NCBI RefSeq assembly: GCF_900454535.1
Contig: NZ_UGSP01000001.1
Location: forward strand, 927,501 to 991,500
From: Avibacterium avium
GTDB taxonomy: Bacteria > Pseudomonadota > Gammaproteobacteria > Enterobacterales > Pasteurellaceae
DNA: 64,000 nucleotides
Direction: 5' to 3'
The translations under genes and the position numbers were made by a program. Below the pieces are notes generated by a model. It was not told where the DNA came from, searched no databases, and saw only the letters and a list, made by a program, of their open reading frames with translations. Position 1 is the first letter of the stretch; each line of letters starts with the position of its first letter. Positions 22,940 through 33,830 of the stretch are shown piece after piece.

Positions 22940-23130
22940 ATGGAGATAAAATTTTTAGAAAAGTAACGCCTGAACGCAGCGTAGCGAGTATGGGCTTACT
23001 TTTCGTCAAGAAAATTTTATAGGAATGAGGAAAAAGCGGTTTGATCGGGGTTCCCTTTTCTTTGCTTCCTTTCTTTTGGGGAACGCAAAAGAAAGGAAGT
23101 CGCCAACGGCGAAACCCGTTATTTATCCCA
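22940..23130 (+). repeat. Intergenic repeat unit, right copy, with 58-bp arm (22949-23006)
   Basis: Inverted partner of the unit at 22500-22695. The core arm is identical over 58 bp; the distal part is similar but diverged. Its end lies about 110 nt before gyrA. Confidence 0.8.
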
Positions 23131-23170
23131 AAGAAAAAAGCAAATTTACGCCATAACAATCTTTATTAGA

Positions 23171-23200
23171 TTAGAGATATTATTGAAATTATGCTACAAT
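23171..23200 (+). promoter_or_regulatory. Possible gyrA promoter
   Basis: TTAGAG (23171-23176), 18-nt spacer, TACAAT (23195-23200), 38 nt before the gyrA ATG. The -35 box is weak. Confidence 0.4.
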
Positions 23201-23237
23201 CTCGCCTAATTTTTTATGTAATTAGGGAATATTTCAA

Positions 23238-25910
23238 ATGACGAATTTGGTTTCAAACGTTACCCCTGTGAGTATTGAGGAAGAGCTGAAATCTTCCTAT
23301 CTTGACTACGCAATGTCGGTGATTGTTGGGCGTGCGTTGCCTGATGTGCGTGATGGGCTAAAGCCAGTACACCGCCGTGTTTTATATTCAATGGATCAAA
23401 GTGGCATTACCTATAATAAAGCCTATGTAAAATCTGCCCGTGTGGTGGGTGATGTAATCGGTAAATATCACCCGCACGGAGATAGCGCCGTTTATGACAC
23501 CATTGTACGTATGGCGCAGCCGTTTTCATTGCGTTATATGTTGGTGGACGGTCAAGGTAACTTCGGTTCAGTAGATGGTGATGCGCCAGCGGCAATGCGT
23601 TATACCGAAGTGCGTATGCAAAAGATCACGCAGGAATTATTAACGGATTTAGACAAAGAAACCGTGGATTTCTCGCCAAACTATGATGGCAAAGAAATGA
23701 TCCCTGATGTGTTGCCAACCAAAATTCCAGCCTTGTTAGTCAATGGCTCATCGGGGATTGCGGTGGGTATGGCAACCAATATTCCCCCACATAATTTAGG
23801 TGAAGTGTTAGATGGTTGTTTGGCTTATTTAGACAACGAAGACATCACCATTGATGAATTAATGCAATTTATTCCCGGCCCAGATTTCCCAACAGCTGCG
23901 TTAATTAATGGCCGCAAAGGCATTGAAGATGCCTATAAAACAGGGCGTGGCAAGGTTTATGTGCGTGCCAAAGCAGAAATTGAAACCAGCGAAAAAGGCC
24001 GCGAAACCATTATCGTGACGGAAATTCCTTATCAAGTAAACAAAGCGAAATTGGTGGAAAAAATCGCCGAGCTGGTGCGTGATAAAAAAATCGAAGGCAT
24101 CAGCAACGTACTTGATGTATCCAATAAAGAAGGTTTCCGTATTGAAATTGAAGTGAAACGCGATTCTGTGGGCGAAGTGGTGTTGAACAACCTTTATGCG
24201 CTCACCCAAATGCAAGTGACCTTTGGTATCAATATGGTGGCGTTGGATCACGGTCAGCCGAAATTATTCAATTTAAAACAAATTATTGAAGCCTTTGTGA
24301 AGCACCGCCGTGAAGTGGTAACTCGCCGTACAGTGTTTGAACTGCGTAAAGCCCGTGAACGTGCGCATATTTTAGAAGGTTTAGCCATTGCCTTAGCCAA
24401 TATCGATCCAGTTATTGAATTAATTCGTGCGTCAAAAACTGGTGATGAAGCCCGTGAAGCCTTGCTTGCACGCGGTTGGGATCTAGGCAACGTGAGTGGA
24501 ATGTTAGAAGCGGCGGGAATGAATGCCTCTCGCCCTGAAGATCTTGCGCCAGAATTTGGTGTGCGTGATGGGCTATATTACCTTTCTGAAGAACAAGCCC
24601 GCGCTATTTTAGATTTACGTTTACAACGCCTAACAGGCTTAGAACACGAAAAAATCGTTACCGAATACCAACAAATCTTGGTCGAAATTGGCGAATTATT
24701 ACGCATTTTAAATAACACTGAACGCTTAAGAGAAGTGGTTTGTGAAGAATTAGAACGCGTTAAAGCGGAATTTAACGATGAACGCCGCACTGAAATCACA
24801 ATGGCGTCAGGCGATATTAATTTAGAAGATTTAATCGCACAAGAAGATGTGGTGGTAACCCTTTCTCACGAAGGTTATGTGAAATATCAACCACTTACCG
24901 ATTACGAAGCACAACGCCGTGGCGGTAAAGGTAAATCTGCAACCAAGATGAAAGAAGAAGATTTCATCGAAAAATTACTGGTTGCCAACACCCACGATAC
25001 GATTTTATGTTTCTCTAGCCGTGGACGTTTATACTGGCTCAAAGTGTATCAATTACCGCAAGCCAGCCGTGGCGCACGTGGTCGTCCAATCGTGAATATT
25101 CTGCCATTAGATGAAAACGAGCGTATTACCGCAATCTTGCCAATTTCTGCTTATGAAGAAAATAAATTTGTGGTGATGGCAACCGCAGGCGGTATGGTGA
25201 AAAAAATCGCCCTAACTGAATTCAGCCGTCCACGTTCAAACGGGATTATTGCCCTTAACTTGCGTGATGAAGATGAACTCATTGGCGTGGATATTACAGA
25301 CGGTTCAAACGAGATTATGCTGTTCTCATCACAAGGACGCGTAGTACGTTTTGCAGAAAGCGCTGTGCGCCCAATGGGACGAACCGCAACAGGGGTGCGC
25401 GGCATTAAATTAGCCCTAACTAACGATCTAGTGGAAGATGAAAGTGCGGTGGAAATTGAAGAAATTTCTGACGATAACAGCGAAGAAACCCTTGATCTGA
25501 ATATCGACAAAGTGGTGTCGCTGGTGATCCCGAAAGATAACGGCGCAATCCTTACCGCAACGCAAAACGGTTATGGTAAACGTACCGATTTAGCGGAGTA
25601 CCCAACTAAATCACGCAACACCAAAGGGGTGATTTCTATCAAGGTGAGCGAGCGTAACGGTAAAGTGGTTGCCGCAACCCAAGTGGAAGAAAATGACCAA
25701 ATTATGCTGATTACCGATGCGGGAACCTTAGTAAGAACCCGTGTTAGCGAAGTGAGCATTGTTGGACGAAACACCCAAGGGGTTCGCTTAATTCGCACCG
25801 CCGAAGACGAGCAAGTGGTAAGCCTTGAGCGTGTTTGTGATGTGGACGATGAAGAGAGCGATGTTGAAGGTGAAAGCGTTGAGATCAATGTTGAAACCAC
25901 AACGGAATAA
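23238..25910 (+). CDS. gyrA: DNA gyrase subunit A
   Basis: 890 residues, usual length. With GyrB it forms the enzyme that introduces negative supercoils; GyrA cuts and rejoins DNA. The catalytic tyrosine is Tyr122 (AAMRYTEVR). In the quinolone-resistance region the wild-type residues Ser83 and Asp87 are present (HGDSAVYD), so no classical GyrA resistance mutation is seen. The C-terminal domain carries the GyrA box QRRGGKG (about residue 558) and beta-pinwheel repeats; the end is acidic ([12 protein letters not shown]). An in-gene Hin-type USS lies near 25443. Confidence 0.97.
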   Translation: MTNLVSNVTPVSIEEELKSSYLDYAMSVIVGRALPDVRDGLKPVHRRVLYSMDQSGITYNKAYVKSARVVGDVIGKYHPHGDSAVYDTIVRMAQPFSLRYMLVDGQGNFGSVDGDAPAAMRYTEVRMQKITQELLTDLDKETVDFSPNYDGKEMIPDVLPTKIPALLVNGSSGIAVGMATNIPPHNLGEVLDGCLAYLDNEDITIDELMQFIPGPDFPTAALINGRKGIEDAYKTGRGKVYVRAKAEIETSEKGRETIIVTEIPYQVNKAKLVEKIAELVRDKKIEGISNVLDVSNKEGFRIEIEVKRDSVGEVVLNNLYALTQMQVTFGINMVALDHGQPKLFNLKQIIEAFVKHRREVVTRRTVFELRKARERAHILEGLAIALANIDPVIELIRASKTGDEAREALLARGWDLGNVSGMLEAAGMNASRPEDLAPEFGVRDGLYYLSEEQARAILDLRLQRLTGLEHEKIVTEYQQILVEIGELLRILNNTERLREVVCEELERVKAEFNDERRTEITMASGDINLEDLIAQEDVVVTLSHEGYVKYQPLTDYEAQRRGGKGKSATKMKEEDFIEKLLVANTHDTILCFSSRGRLYWLKVYQLPQASRGARGRPIVNILPLDENERITAILPISAYEENKFVVMATAGGMVKKIALTEFSRPRSNGIIALNLRDEDELIGVDITDGSNEIMLFSSQGRVVRFAESAVRPMGRTATGVRGIKLALTNDLVEDESAVEIEEISDDNSEETLDLNIDKVVSLVIPKDNGAILTATQNGYGKRTDLAEYPTKSRNTKGVISIKVSERNGKVVAATQVEENDQIMLITDAGTLVRTRVSEVSIVGRNTQGVRLIRTAEDEQVVSLERVCDVDDEESDVEGESVEINVETTTE

Positions 25911-25928
25911 TTGATCACGATTAAAATT

Positions 25929-25956
25929 AATAAGCTACCTGCGGGTAGCTTATTTT
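25929..25956 (+). terminator. gyrA terminator
   Basis: AATAAGCTACC (25929-25939), 4-nt loop, GGTAGCTTATT (25944-25954), then TT. Confidence 0.75.
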
Positions 25957-25986
25957 GTAGAGATGGTATAAAAGAGATAACGCATT

Positions 25987-26901
25987 ATGGCATATCAATT
26001 TTTTAAAAATCTAATGATTTACCGCTTAACCAAACCGTTGGACTGGTCAGCGGAATATTTACAGACTCAATTAGAACAGGGGCAATTTTACCCTTGTGGA
26101 CAAGGTGATATGCAAAAATTTGGCTGGGTTTCGCCATTGAAAACCAGTGAATTATTGCATTTTTCTGTGGGTAAGCAGATTTTATTATTGGCCAAAAAAG
26201 AAGAAAAAATCCTTCCTGCGCAAGTGGTTAAGCGTGAATTAGAGCAACGAATTAATGAGTTAGAACAAAAAGAAAATCGCAAATTAAAGAAAGTGGAAAA
26301 ACAGGCGCTGAAAGATGATGTGGTGGCAATGTTACTTCCGCGTGCGTTTAGCAAATATCAGCAAACCGCGATTTGGATTGATAGTGATAAACAGCTTATT
26401 TATGTTGATGCAGCATCAAGCAAGCGTGCGGAAGATTCCCTTGCTTTATTGCGTAAATCTTTAGGTTCATTACCTGTTGTTCCACTCGCTTTTGCCAATG
26501 AGCCAAGTATCGTAATGAGCCATTGGGTAAGTGAAAATGCCACGCCAGCTTGGTTAATTCCTTTGGAAGATGCTGAATTGCGCGGCAGTCAGGATAACGC
26601 CGTGATTCGTTGTAAACAGCAAGCTCTTGATGCAGAAGAAATTCTTTCACTTTTGCAGGCCGGTAAAACCATTACGCAACTGGCACTTGAATGGGAAGGG
26701 TATTTGTCTTTTGTATTAAACGAAGATGGCACGTTAAAACGCTTGAAATTTGCAGATGAAGTGCGGGAGAAAAATGACGATATTTTGAAAGAAGATGTCG
26801 CCCAGCGCTTTGATGCAGATTTTGTCCTAATGACAGGAATTCTTTCACATCTCACCGAAAACTTACTCGATGATTTTGGCGGGGAAAAAGAGCGGTTGTA
26901 A
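25987..26901 (+). CDS. rdgC: Recombination-associated protein RdgC
   Basis: 304 residues, the family's usual size. RdgC is a ring-shaped DNA-binding protein that limits RecA action. The opening FKNLMIYRLTKPLDWSAEYLQTQLEQGQF...FGWVSPL is diagnostic, followed by KREL..RI..LE....RKLKKVEKQALKDDVVAMLLPRAFSK. The start ATG 25987 is preceded by AAAAGAGATAACGC. It is flanked by terminators on both sides, so it is transcribed alone. Confidence 0.95.
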   Translation: MAYQFFKNLMIYRLTKPLDWSAEYLQTQLEQGQFYPCGQGDMQKFGWVSPLKTSELLHFSVGKQILLLAKKEEKILPAQVVKRELEQRINELEQKENRKLKKVEKQALKDDVVAMLLPRAFSKYQQTAIWIDSDKQLIYVDAASSKRAEDSLALLRKSLGSLPVVPLAFANEPSIVMSHWVSENATPAWLIPLEDAELRGSQDNAVIRCKQQALDAEEILSLLQAGKTITQLALEWEGYLSFVLNEDGTLKRLKFADEVREKNDDILKEDVAQRFDADFVLMTGILSHLTENLLDDFGGEKERL

Positions 26902-26920
26902 TTTTTCTTGTTTTCAAAAT

Positions 26921-26952
26921 AAAAGGGCTTAAAAATGATTTTAAGCCCTTTT
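26921..26952. terminator. Bidirectional terminator between rdgC and prs
   Basis: AAAAGGGCTTAAAA, 4-nt loop, TTTTAAGCCCTTTT: a 14-bp stem serving two convergent genes. Confidence 0.85.
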
Positions 26953-26961
26953 ATTATTAGA

Positions 26962-27909
26962 TTAATTAAACATTGCAGAAATGGATTCTTCATTGCTGAT
27001 ACGGCGAATTGCCTCAGCTAACATTCCTGAAAGTGTAAGCACACGCACTTTGCCCAAGGCTTTGATTTCTGGGGTAAGTGGAATGGTGTCTGTAACTACA
27101 ATTTCATCAAGGGCATCGCTGGCAAGATTTTTTGCCGCTGAGCCTGAGAATACGGCGTGAGTTGCATAAGCAAAAACGCGTCTTGCGCCACGTTCTTTTA
27201 ACGCTTCTGCCGCTTTGCATAGCGTTCCGCCCGTGTCGATCATATCATCAACAAGGATACAATCGCGTCCAGCTACATCACCAATAATGTGCATAACTTG
27301 CGATACATTGGCTTTTGGACGGCGTTTGTCAATGATTGCCATATCGGTATCGTTGAGTAATTTTGCCACTGCACGAGCGCGAACCACACCGCCAATATCA
27401 GGAGAAACCACGATTGGATTTTCAAGATCGGTTTTCTTTAAAATATCGTGAATTAATACTGGAGAACCAAATACGTTATCCACAGGAACATCAAAGAAAC
27501 CTTGAATTTGCTCAGCGTGAAGATCACAGGTTAAAACACGATCTACCCCTACGCTTGATAAGAAATCCGCCACCACTTTTGCTGTGATAGGTACACGCGC
27601 AGAGCGCACACGGCGATCTTGGCGAGCATAGCCGAAATAAGGGATTACCGCAGTGATACGACCTGCTGATGCACGGCGTAAAGCATCAACCATCACAAGT
27701 AATTCCATTAGGTTGTCATTTGTTGGCGCGCAGGTTGATTGAATAATGAAAACATCGCTACCACGCACGTTTTCATTGATCTGCACTTGAATTTCACCAT
27801 CGCTAAAGCGTCCCACGGTGGCATCACCGAGAGAAAGGTATAAGCGTTCAGAAATTCGTTTTGCTAGTTCTGGCGTTGCATTACCAGCGAAAAGTTTTAT
27901 GTCAGGCAT
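26962..27909 (-). CDS. prs: Ribose-phosphate pyrophosphokinase
   Basis: 315 residues, as in E. coli. It makes PRPP from ribose 5-phosphate and ATP for nucleotide, His and Trp synthesis. Visible motifs: [19 protein letters not shown] at the start, the flexible-loop [33 protein letters not shown], and the PRPP-binding [15 protein letters not shown] near residue 220. It is the last gene of lolB-ispE-prs, the order known from other gamma-proteobacteria. Confidence 0.97.
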   Translation of the reverse strand: MPDIKLFAGNATPELAKRISERLYLSLGDATVGRFSDGEIQVQINENVRGSDVFIIQSTCAPTNDNLMELLVMVDALRRASAGRITAVIPYFGYARQDRRVRSARVPITAKVVADFLSSVGVDRVLTCDLHAEQIQGFFDVPVDNVFGSPVLIHDILKKTDLENPIVVSPDIGGVVRARAVAKLLNDTDMAIIDKRRPKANVSQVMHIIGDVAGRDCILVDDMIDTGGTLCKAAEALKERGARRVFAYATHAVFSGSAAKNLASDALDEIVVTDTIPLTPEIKALGKVRVLTLSGMLAEAIRRISNEESISAMFN

Positions 27910-27960
27910 TGTAAAATTAACCTCAGAATTTTAGATGGAAGAATGTGTAAAATATTGATC

Positions 27961-28854
27961 TCATTGGAATAAATGCTCCATCATTTGGTGTAATGGTGAA
28001 ACATTTAGCCCCTTTGCAACAAAACCAAAACAGTCTTTTGGCTTATTTAGAAATACCGCTTGAGCAGATTGAGCATCGTCAAATTCTGCGAAAACACAAG
28101 CCCCTGTTCCCGTTAATCTTGCGGGTGCATATTGTAACAACCAGCCCAGCAGTTCTTCAACCTCTGGATAATGATCTCGCACAATTTTTTCGCAATCGTT
28201 TGTATAATTTTCAGCTAAAAGTTGTGAAAGTGGTTTTTTCGGGGTATTGCGTGGCAAATTGGGATCTTGAAAAATGCGTCCTGTTGAAATGGAAACGTTA
28301 GGTTTTAGCACCACATACCATTTTTCAGCAGGATTACAATCGTGAATTTTTTCCCCCACGCCTTCTGCAAATGCGGCTTTGCCGTGAACAAAAATAGGCA
28401 CGTCAGCGCCTAGCTGTAACCCTAACTGAGCCAATTCTTCAAGGGAACATTGCGTTTTCCACAAAGAATTAAGGGCAACAAGTGTGGTAGCCGCATTTGA
28501 TGAGCCACCACCAACTCCGCCGCCCATAGGCAAGATTTTATCTAAATGAATATTTGCCCCAAGCTGGCAACCTGTGTGCTGTTGGAGTAAACGCGCTGCG
28601 CGATAAATTAGGTTATCTTCTTGTTTTAAATGGGGAATTTCTGGAGAAAGAATGATTTGTGAATCGTCCCGCACGTCAATTTGCAGCCAATCGCCAAAAT
28701 CTAAAAATTGGAACAAGGTTTGCAATTCGTGATAGCCATTTTCCAAGCGTCCATTAATATAAAGAAACAAATTTAATTTTGCTGGGCTAGGAAAACGGTA
28801 GCGTCCATTTTTCGGCGGAACAAAAAGTGCGGTGGAAAAATGATAATTTTTCAT
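27961..28854 (-). CDS. ispE: 4-diphosphocytidyl-2-C-methyl-D-erythritol kinase
   Basis: About 297 residues from the ATG at 28854, which overlaps the lolB stop (TAATG); a second ATG 4 codons upstream is possible. It phosphorylates CDP-methylerythritol in the non-mevalonate isoprenoid pathway. GHMP-kinase features: [17 protein letters not shown] near the start and the ATP loop [18 protein letters not shown] near residue 100; late [11 protein letters not shown] Hin-type USS lies near the 5' end of the coding region (about 28826-28834). Confidence 0.95.
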   Translation of the reverse strand: MKNYHFSTALFVPPKNGRYRFPSPAKLNLFLYINGRLENGYHELQTLFQFLDFGDWLQIDVRDDSQIILSPEIPHLKQEDNLIYRAARLLQQHTGCQLGANIHLDKILPMGGGVGGGSSNAATTLVALNSLWKTQCSLEELAQLGLQLGADVPIFVHGKAAFAEGVGEKIHDCNPAEKWYVVLKPNVSISTGRIFQDPNLPRNTPKKPLSQLLAENYTNDCEKIVRDHYPEVEELLGWLLQYAPARLTGTGACVFAEFDDAQSAQAVFLNKPKDCFGFVAKGLNVSPLHQMMEHLFQ

Positions 28855-29483
28855 TAGTATTTCCAATGATTAACGCGAATTTTCAGGGTTTGTGCGTCAT
28901 TTTTTAGCAAAATATCCCGTGGTAGCGCAGGGGAGCGGTCTTGATGATAATTCAAATAATCCACCGTCCATTGCTCACCATTGACGGTATAAGTAAAGTT
29001 GGCGAGCAAATGGTTCTCACCCACATTGTAATCCTGTTGATTATTTGGTTCGCCTTTCAACCAAGTGGCCAGCTGGGTGAGCGGAATATCCATTCCGATA
29101 ATTTCGCGCAATAACGCTTGGGCATCTTTAGCGGAGCGCTGGCGTCCTTTTTCATCTGAAATGGTTAAACCTTGCGCGTGCATTTTAAAGGTGAGTTTGG
29201 AACTACTTAAGGCTGAAGAAAGCACCAGTGTATAGGCTTTCGGGTTTTGATATTGCCAATCAAAGGCGGTAGAAAAACGCTGTTTGGCGCTGATATAGCC
29301 AATTTGTCCTTCTGCTTGATAAGCGCTAATTTGTTGAATTTGTTGTAAATGTTGCTGCCAAGTGCGGTCGTTTTTTTCTATATATTGCACATTGGCTGGG
29401 CGGTTATCATCAATATCAAGGGCGCAGCCTGCTAGCAACAAGCTGATAAATAAAGGAATAAAAAGGGTTTTTAACAATTTCAT
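28854..29483 (-). CDS. lolB: Outer-membrane lipoprotein LolB
   Basis: 209 residues. LolB receives lipoproteins from LolA and inserts them in the outer membrane. It has a lipoprotein signal peptide ending in LLLAGC (Cys19), then [40 protein letters not shown], typical of the family, and a late WTVDYLNYH. It is the first gene of lolB-ispE-prs. A Hin-type USS lies near 29363. Confidence 0.95.
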   Translation of the reverse strand: MKLLKTLFIPLFISLLLAGCALDIDDNRPANVQYIEKNDRTWQQHLQQIQQISAYQAEGQIGYISAKQRFSTAFDWQYQNPKAYTLVLSSALSSSKLTFKMHAQGLTISDEKGRQRSAKDAQALLREIIGMDIPLTQLATWLKGEPNNQQDYNVGENHLLANFTYTVNGEQWTVDYLNYHQDRSPALPRDILLKNDAQTLKIRVNHWKY

Positions 29484-29600
29484 TGGTTCACAAGGGTAAA
29501 AAATTTGCCTGTATTTTACGGGCTTGTACGAGGTGAGTAAAGGCTGAGAAAGGGATTTCGCATTTTTTTACAAAAAAGTAAAATTTTTTTCATTTTTCCC

Positions 29601-29628
29601 CTTGAAATTTCTCTTTCAGCCAACATTT
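29601..29628 (+). promoter_or_regulatory. Second, weaker heat-shock promoter candidate upstream of dnaK
   Basis: CTTGAAA (29601-29607), 12-nt spacer, CCAACATTT (29620-29628). The -35 box is perfect for sigma-32, the -10 box only partial. Confidence 0.4.
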
Positions 29629-29729
29629 TACTTCCATCAATGAGTTGGGCTGAAAAATGTGGAAATTTTCCACCGCACTTTGAATGTTATTCCTGTGTGA
29701 AAAAATGCAAAAAAATTTGCAACATTGCA

Positions 29730-29758
29730 CTTGAAATTTTTAAAGCCAGCCCAATTTA
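29730..29758 (+). promoter_or_regulatory. Sigma-32 (heat-shock) promoter of dnaK
   Basis: CTTGAAA (29730-29736), 13-nt spacer, CCCAATTTA (29750-29758), 48 nt before the dnaK ATG. Both boxes match the RpoH consensus (CTTGAAA, CCCCATnTA) well. Confidence 0.75.
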
Positions 29759-29805
29759 ATCAATCGTAAACGAATTAATCGAATTTTATTAGGAGAAAAC
29801 ATATT

Positions 29806-31704
29806 ATGGGAAAAATTATTGGTATTGACTTAGGTACAACAAACTCTTGTGTGGCTGTAATGGACGGCGACAAACCGCGTGTTATTGAGAATGCGGAAGG
29901 GGATCGTACAACTCCGTCAATTATTGCTTATACAAATGATGGCGAAACCTTAGTAGGTCAGCCTGCGAAACGTCAAGCAGTAACAAATCCAAAAAATACA
30001 TTATTTGCAATCAAACGTTTAATCGGTCGCCGTTTTGAAGATCAAGAAGTACAACGCGATGTAAATATTATGCCATTTAGCATTGTGAAAGCAGACAACG
30101 GCGATGCGTGGGTTGAAGTGAAAGATGAAAAAATGGCACCACCGCAAATTTCTGCTGAAGTGTTGAAAAAAATGAAGAAAACAGCAGAAGATTTCTTAGG
30201 TGAGCCAGTAACTGAAGCGGTAATTACTGTACCTGCTTACTTCAACGATGCACAACGTCAAGCAACCAAAGATGCAGGCCGCATTGCAGGTTTAGATGTT
30301 AAACGTATTATTAACGAACCAACAGCAGCAGCGCTTGCTTATGGTTTAGACAAAGGTAAAGGCAACCACACTATCGCAGTATATGACTTAGGTGGTGGTA
30401 CATTTGACTTATCTATCATCGAAATTGATGAAGTAGATGGCGAAAAAACTTTTGAAGTGTTAGCAACCAATGGTGATACTCACTTAGGTGGTGAAGACTT
30501 CGATAACCGTATAATTAACTACTTAGTTGATGAGTTCAAAAAAGAGCAAGGCGTTGATTTACGCAACGACCCACTTGCAATGCAACGTTTGAAAGAAGCA
30601 GCAGAGAAAGCGAAAATCGAACTTTCTTCAGCGCAACAAACTGATGTGAACTTACCTTACATCACTGCAGATGCAACAGGGCCAAAACACTTAAACATTA
30701 AATTAACTCGTGCGAAATTAGAAGCCTTAGTAGAAGATTTAGTAGCACGCTCATTAGAGCCTGTGAAAGTGGCATTGAAAGATGCAGGTTTAAGCGTATC
30801 AGACATTGATGACGTGATCTTAGTAGGTGGTCAAACTCGTATGCCATTAGTACAACAAAAAGTGGCTGAGTTCTTTGGCAAAGAGCCTCGTAAAGATGTG
30901 AACCCTGATGAAGCTGTTGCAATCGGTGCGGCAATTCAAGGTGGTGTATTAGCAGGTGATGTGAAAGACGTATTGTTATTAGATGTAACACCGCTTTCAT
31001 TAGGTATCGAAACAATGGGTGGCGTGATGACTACCCTAATTGAGAAAAACACAACGATTCCAACGAAGAAATCACAAGTGTTCTCAACCGCTGAAGATAA
31101 CCAAAGTGCAGTAACCATTCACGTGTTACAAGGTGAGCGTAAACAAGCGTCTGCTAACAAATCACTAGGTCAATTTAACCTAGAAGGCATCAACCCAGCA
31201 CCACGCGGTATGCCACAAATTGAAGTGACTTTTGATATTGACGCGGACGGTATTATCCACGTTTCAGCGAAAGATAAAGGTACAGGTAAAGAACAACAAA
31301 TTACTATTAAAGCTTCATCTGGTTTAAGCGAAGATGAAATCCAACAAATGGTGCGTGATGCAGAAGCTAATGCAGAAGCTGACCGTAAATTTGAAGAATT
31401 AGTTCAAGCGCGTAACCAAGCTGATCATCTTGTTCACAGCACACGCAAACAATTAGGTGAAGTTGGCGATCAATTATCTGCTGATGATAAAGCCCAAATT
31501 GAAAAAGCCGTGAGCGAACTTGAAACTGCAGCGAAAGGTGAAGACAAAGCTGAAATCGAAGCGAAAACCAAAGCGTTAGTGGAAGCATCACAAAAATTAA
31601 TGCAAGCCACAGCACAACAAGCTCAAAGCGGTGAACAACCACAACAAAACAACGGTGATGATGTGGTAGATGCTGAGTTTGAAGAAGTGAAAGACAATAA
31701 ATAA
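29806..31704 (+). CDS. dnaK: Chaperone DnaK (Hsp70)
   Basis: 632 residues, typical. DnaK binds exposed hydrophobic segments of client proteins in an ATP cycle driven by DnaJ and GrpE. Visible: [16 protein letters not shown] at the N-terminus, [38 protein letters not shown], the linker region [18 protein letters not shown], and an acidic end ([13 protein letters not shown]). AGGAGAAAAC precedes ATG 29806. It is the head of the dnaK-dnaJ operon under heat-shock control. Confidence 0.98.
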   Translation: MGKIIGIDLGTTNSCVAVMDGDKPRVIENAEGDRTTPSIIAYTNDGETLVGQPAKRQAVTNPKNTLFAIKRLIGRRFEDQEVQRDVNIMPFSIVKADNGDAWVEVKDEKMAPPQISAEVLKKMKKTAEDFLGEPVTEAVITVPAYFNDAQRQATKDAGRIAGLDVKRIINEPTAAALAYGLDKGKGNHTIAVYDLGGGTFDLSIIEIDEVDGEKTFEVLATNGDTHLGGEDFDNRIINYLVDEFKKEQGVDLRNDPLAMQRLKEAAEKAKIELSSAQQTDVNLPYITADATGPKHLNIKLTRAKLEALVEDLVARSLEPVKVALKDAGLSVSDIDDVILVGGQTRMPLVQQKVAEFFGKEPRKDVNPDEAVAIGAAIQGGVLAGDVKDVLLLDVTPLSLGIETMGGVMTTLIEKNTTIPTKKSQVFSTAEDNQSAVTIHVLQGERKQASANKSLGQFNLEGINPAPRGMPQIEVTFDIDADGIIHVSAKDKGTGKEQQITIKASSGLSEDEIQQMVRDAEANAEADRKFEELVQARNQADHLVHSTRKQLGEVGDQLSADDKAQIEKAVSELETAAKGEDKAEIEAKTKALVEASQKLMQATAQQAQSGEQPQQNNGDDVVDAEFEEVKDNK

Positions 31705-31724
31705 TTCACATTCAACAATAATCC

Positions 31725-31748
31725 AAAGGGCATAGCAATATGCCCTTT
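31725..31748 (+). terminator. Hairpin between dnaK and dnaJ (attenuator)
   Basis: AAAGGGCATA, loop GCAA, TATGCCCTTT with few T after it. It probably lowers dnaJ relative to dnaK rather than ending the transcript. Confidence 0.6.
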
Positions 31749-31772
31749 TAGCGTATAAAAAATAGGATAAAA

Positions 31773-32918
31773 ATGGCAAAACGAGATTATTATGAAGTGC
31801 TTGGCGTTGAACGTGGTGCAGATGAAAAAGCAATTAAAAAAGCCTACAAACGCCTTGCAATGAAATTACACCCCGACCGCAATCAAGGGGATAAAGAGGC
31901 TGCCGAGAAATTCAAAGAAGTGCAAGAAGCCTATGAAATTCTAGGTGATAAAGAAAAACGTGCTGCTTACGATCAATATGGACACCAAGCCTTTGAACAA
32001 GGTGGATTTGGTGGCGGTGCTGGCGGCGGTTTTGGTGGCTTCAGCGGTGCTGATTTTGGCGATATTTTTGGTGATATGTTTGGCGATATTTTCGGTGGTG
32101 GTCGCTCACGCCAACAGCGTGTTGTGCGCGGTGAAGATTTACGCTACGACATCGAAATTACCCTAGAAGAAGCGGTTCGTGGAACGAAAAAAGAAATTCA
32201 GTTTGATACCTTGGCAGAATGTGATCATTGCCACGGCACTGGGGCCGAAAAAGATTCTAAAGTGGAAACCTGTCCAACCTGTCACGGTGCGGGACGAGTA
32301 CGTCATCAACGTGGTTTCTTTGTGACGGAAGATGTGTGTCCAACTTGCCACGGCACAGGTAAAAAAATTGAAAATCCGTGTAAAAAATGCCACGGTGAAG
32401 GACGCGTTTACAAGAAGAAAAATCTTTCCGTTACCATTCCAGCAGGCGTGGATACCGGCAACCAATTACGCTTAGCCGGTGAAGGTGCAGCAGGCGAGTT
32501 TGGCGCGCCAGCGGGGGATTTATATGTGGTGATTCACGTTAGACCACACCACATTTTTGAGCGCGATGGCAATAATTTATATTGTGAAGTGCCAATTAGC
32601 TTTACGATGGCGGCATTAGGGGGCGAAATTGAAGTGCCAACCCTTGATGGTCGCTTAAAAGTGAAAATTCCTGCAGAAACCCAAACAGGTAAATTATTGC
32701 GTTTACGTGGCAAAGGTATTCAGTCAGTGAGAACAGGGCATACAGGGGATCTCATCTGTAAAGTAATTGTAGAAACCCCAGTGAAACTCAATGCTGAACA
32801 GAAAGAGTTATTAAGAAAATTTGAAGAAAGCCTTGAAAGTGGTAAGAAAAAACACCGCCCGAAATCTTCAAGTTTCTTTGACGGTGTGAAAAAATTCTTT
32901 GATAATTTAGGCAAATAA
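31773..32918 (+). CDS. dnaJ: Co-chaperone DnaJ (Hsp40)
   Basis: 381 residues. The J-domain (residues 1-70) carries His33-Pro34-Asp35, which stimulates the DnaK ATPase. A Gly/Phe-rich region follows ([24 protein letters not shown]), then four zinc-binding CxxCxGxG repeats ([32 protein letters not shown]) and the substrate-binding C-terminal part. AGGATAAAA precedes ATG 31773. It is the second gene of the heat-shock operon and is followed by a strong terminator. Confidence 0.98.
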   Translation: MAKRDYYEVLGVERGADEKAIKKAYKRLAMKLHPDRNQGDKEAAEKFKEVQEAYEILGDKEKRAAYDQYGHQAFEQGGFGGGAGGGFGGFSGADFGDIFGDMFGDIFGGGRSRQQRVVRGEDLRYDIEITLEEAVRGTKKEIQFDTLAECDHCHGTGAEKDSKVETCPTCHGAGRVRHQRGFFVTEDVCPTCHGTGKKIENPCKKCHGEGRVYKKKNLSVTIPAGVDTGNQLRLAGEGAAGEFGAPAGDLYVVIHVRPHHIFERDGNNLYCEVPISFTMAALGGEIEVPTLDGRLKVKIPAETQTGKLLRLRGKGIQSVRTGHTGDLICKVIVETPVKLNAEQKELLRKFEESLESGKKKHRPKSSSFFDGVKKFFDNLGK

Positions 32919-32928
32919 CCACACAAAT

Positions 32929-32962
32929 AAAACAGCTATTCTTAGGAATAGCTGTTTTTTTA
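32929..32962. terminator. Terminator between dnaJ and fadR
   Basis: AAAACAGCTATTC (32929-32941), TTAG loop, GAATAGCTGTTTT and more T. It can serve both convergent genes. Confidence 0.85.
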
Positions 32963-32972
32963 TGCTTTGAGT

Positions 32973-33698
32973 TTACTCCCCAAAATCCGCCGGCAAATGA
33001 TGCAACATCGCTTTCCAAATGCTGCTGCTGCGTTCGCGGTTTTCTGCTAGGCATTGAATGGCAAGTTCAACATTGCCTTGTTCGCAGCTCTGGCGTAGGG
33101 CTTGGTAAAATTGCATAGTGAATTGGCGTGATTTAGCTTCAGAAAAGAATAACGATGCCACTTGGTGATAGAGATCTTTAAAGCTATTTAGAATTAAGCC
33201 ATAGACGGGTTTGTTCGCCACAAAGGTAAAAGAACGGTATAAATTATAGTCAAATTCTGCGTAGGCTTGTGGGGTGTCGGCCAAGTGCGGTAGGTTTTCA
33301 AATAATTTTAATGAAGCGGCAGGATCGGTTTGAATGGCTTCTGGGATATAATGTTCACCCATTCGAGTGCGCAAAGATACTACATTGGTTATGATCACAG
33401 GAATGGTGGATTTATCAAGCTGAATCAGCGTGCTGATAATGTTCGGCCCAGCGGTTTCCCATACATTATTCACGCGGGTTGGCTTGCCGTGTTGAATGCT
33501 TAACCAGCCATCACGGGCAAGGCGTTGCAACACTTCTCGCAATGTCGTTCTGGTTACCCCGATTTTTTCTGCTAATTCCCGTTCTGCTGGTAGATCAGAA
33601 CCCGGTGGAAAATGGTTATTCCAAATGCTTTTTACAATATATTCCTCAGCTAATCCCGCTGGGCTTTGGGCTTTAAGAAGCGACTGATGATTATTCAT
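32973..33698 (-). CDS. fadR: Fatty acid metabolism regulator FadR
   Basis: 241 residues from the ATG at 33698 (a TTG-started frame 4 codons longer is less likely). FadR is a GntR-family regulator that represses fatty-acid breakdown and activates unsaturated fatty-acid synthesis when acyl-CoA is low. The winged-helix domain shows SPAGLAEEYIVKSIWNNHFPPGSDLPAERELAEKIGVTRTTLREVLQRLARDGWL; the acyl-CoA domain follows. It is divergent from nhaB, as in other Pasteurellaceae and E. coli. Confidence 0.95.
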   Translation of the reverse strand: MNNHQSLLKAQSPAGLAEEYIVKSIWNNHFPPGSDLPAERELAEKIGVTRTTLREVLQRLARDGWLSIQHGKPTRVNNVWETAGPNIISTLIQLDKSTIPVIITNVVSLRTRMGEHYIPEAIQTDPAASLKLFENLPHLADTPQAYAEFDYNLYRSFTFVANKPVYGLILNSFKDLYHQVASLFFSEAKSRQFTMQFYQALRQSCEQGNVELAIQCLAENRERSSSIWKAMLHHLPADFGE

Positions 33699-33830
33699 AC
33701 TTTTGCGCAATTATTTGTTGAAAAATTTGTGATATAGATAACAAAATAGAGATTTGTTATTATCCTTGAAAGGTGGATATATTACAATTAGCACAGTTAT
33801 ATTTTTTCGTTTTAAAGTAAAGGTCGTAAT

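Noticed and set aside
22800-23159. 119-residue reverse-strand frame in the ubiG-gyrA gap
   Set aside because: It runs through the hairpins and the right repeat unit, has no ribosome site, and similar frames arise wherever this repeat occurs.
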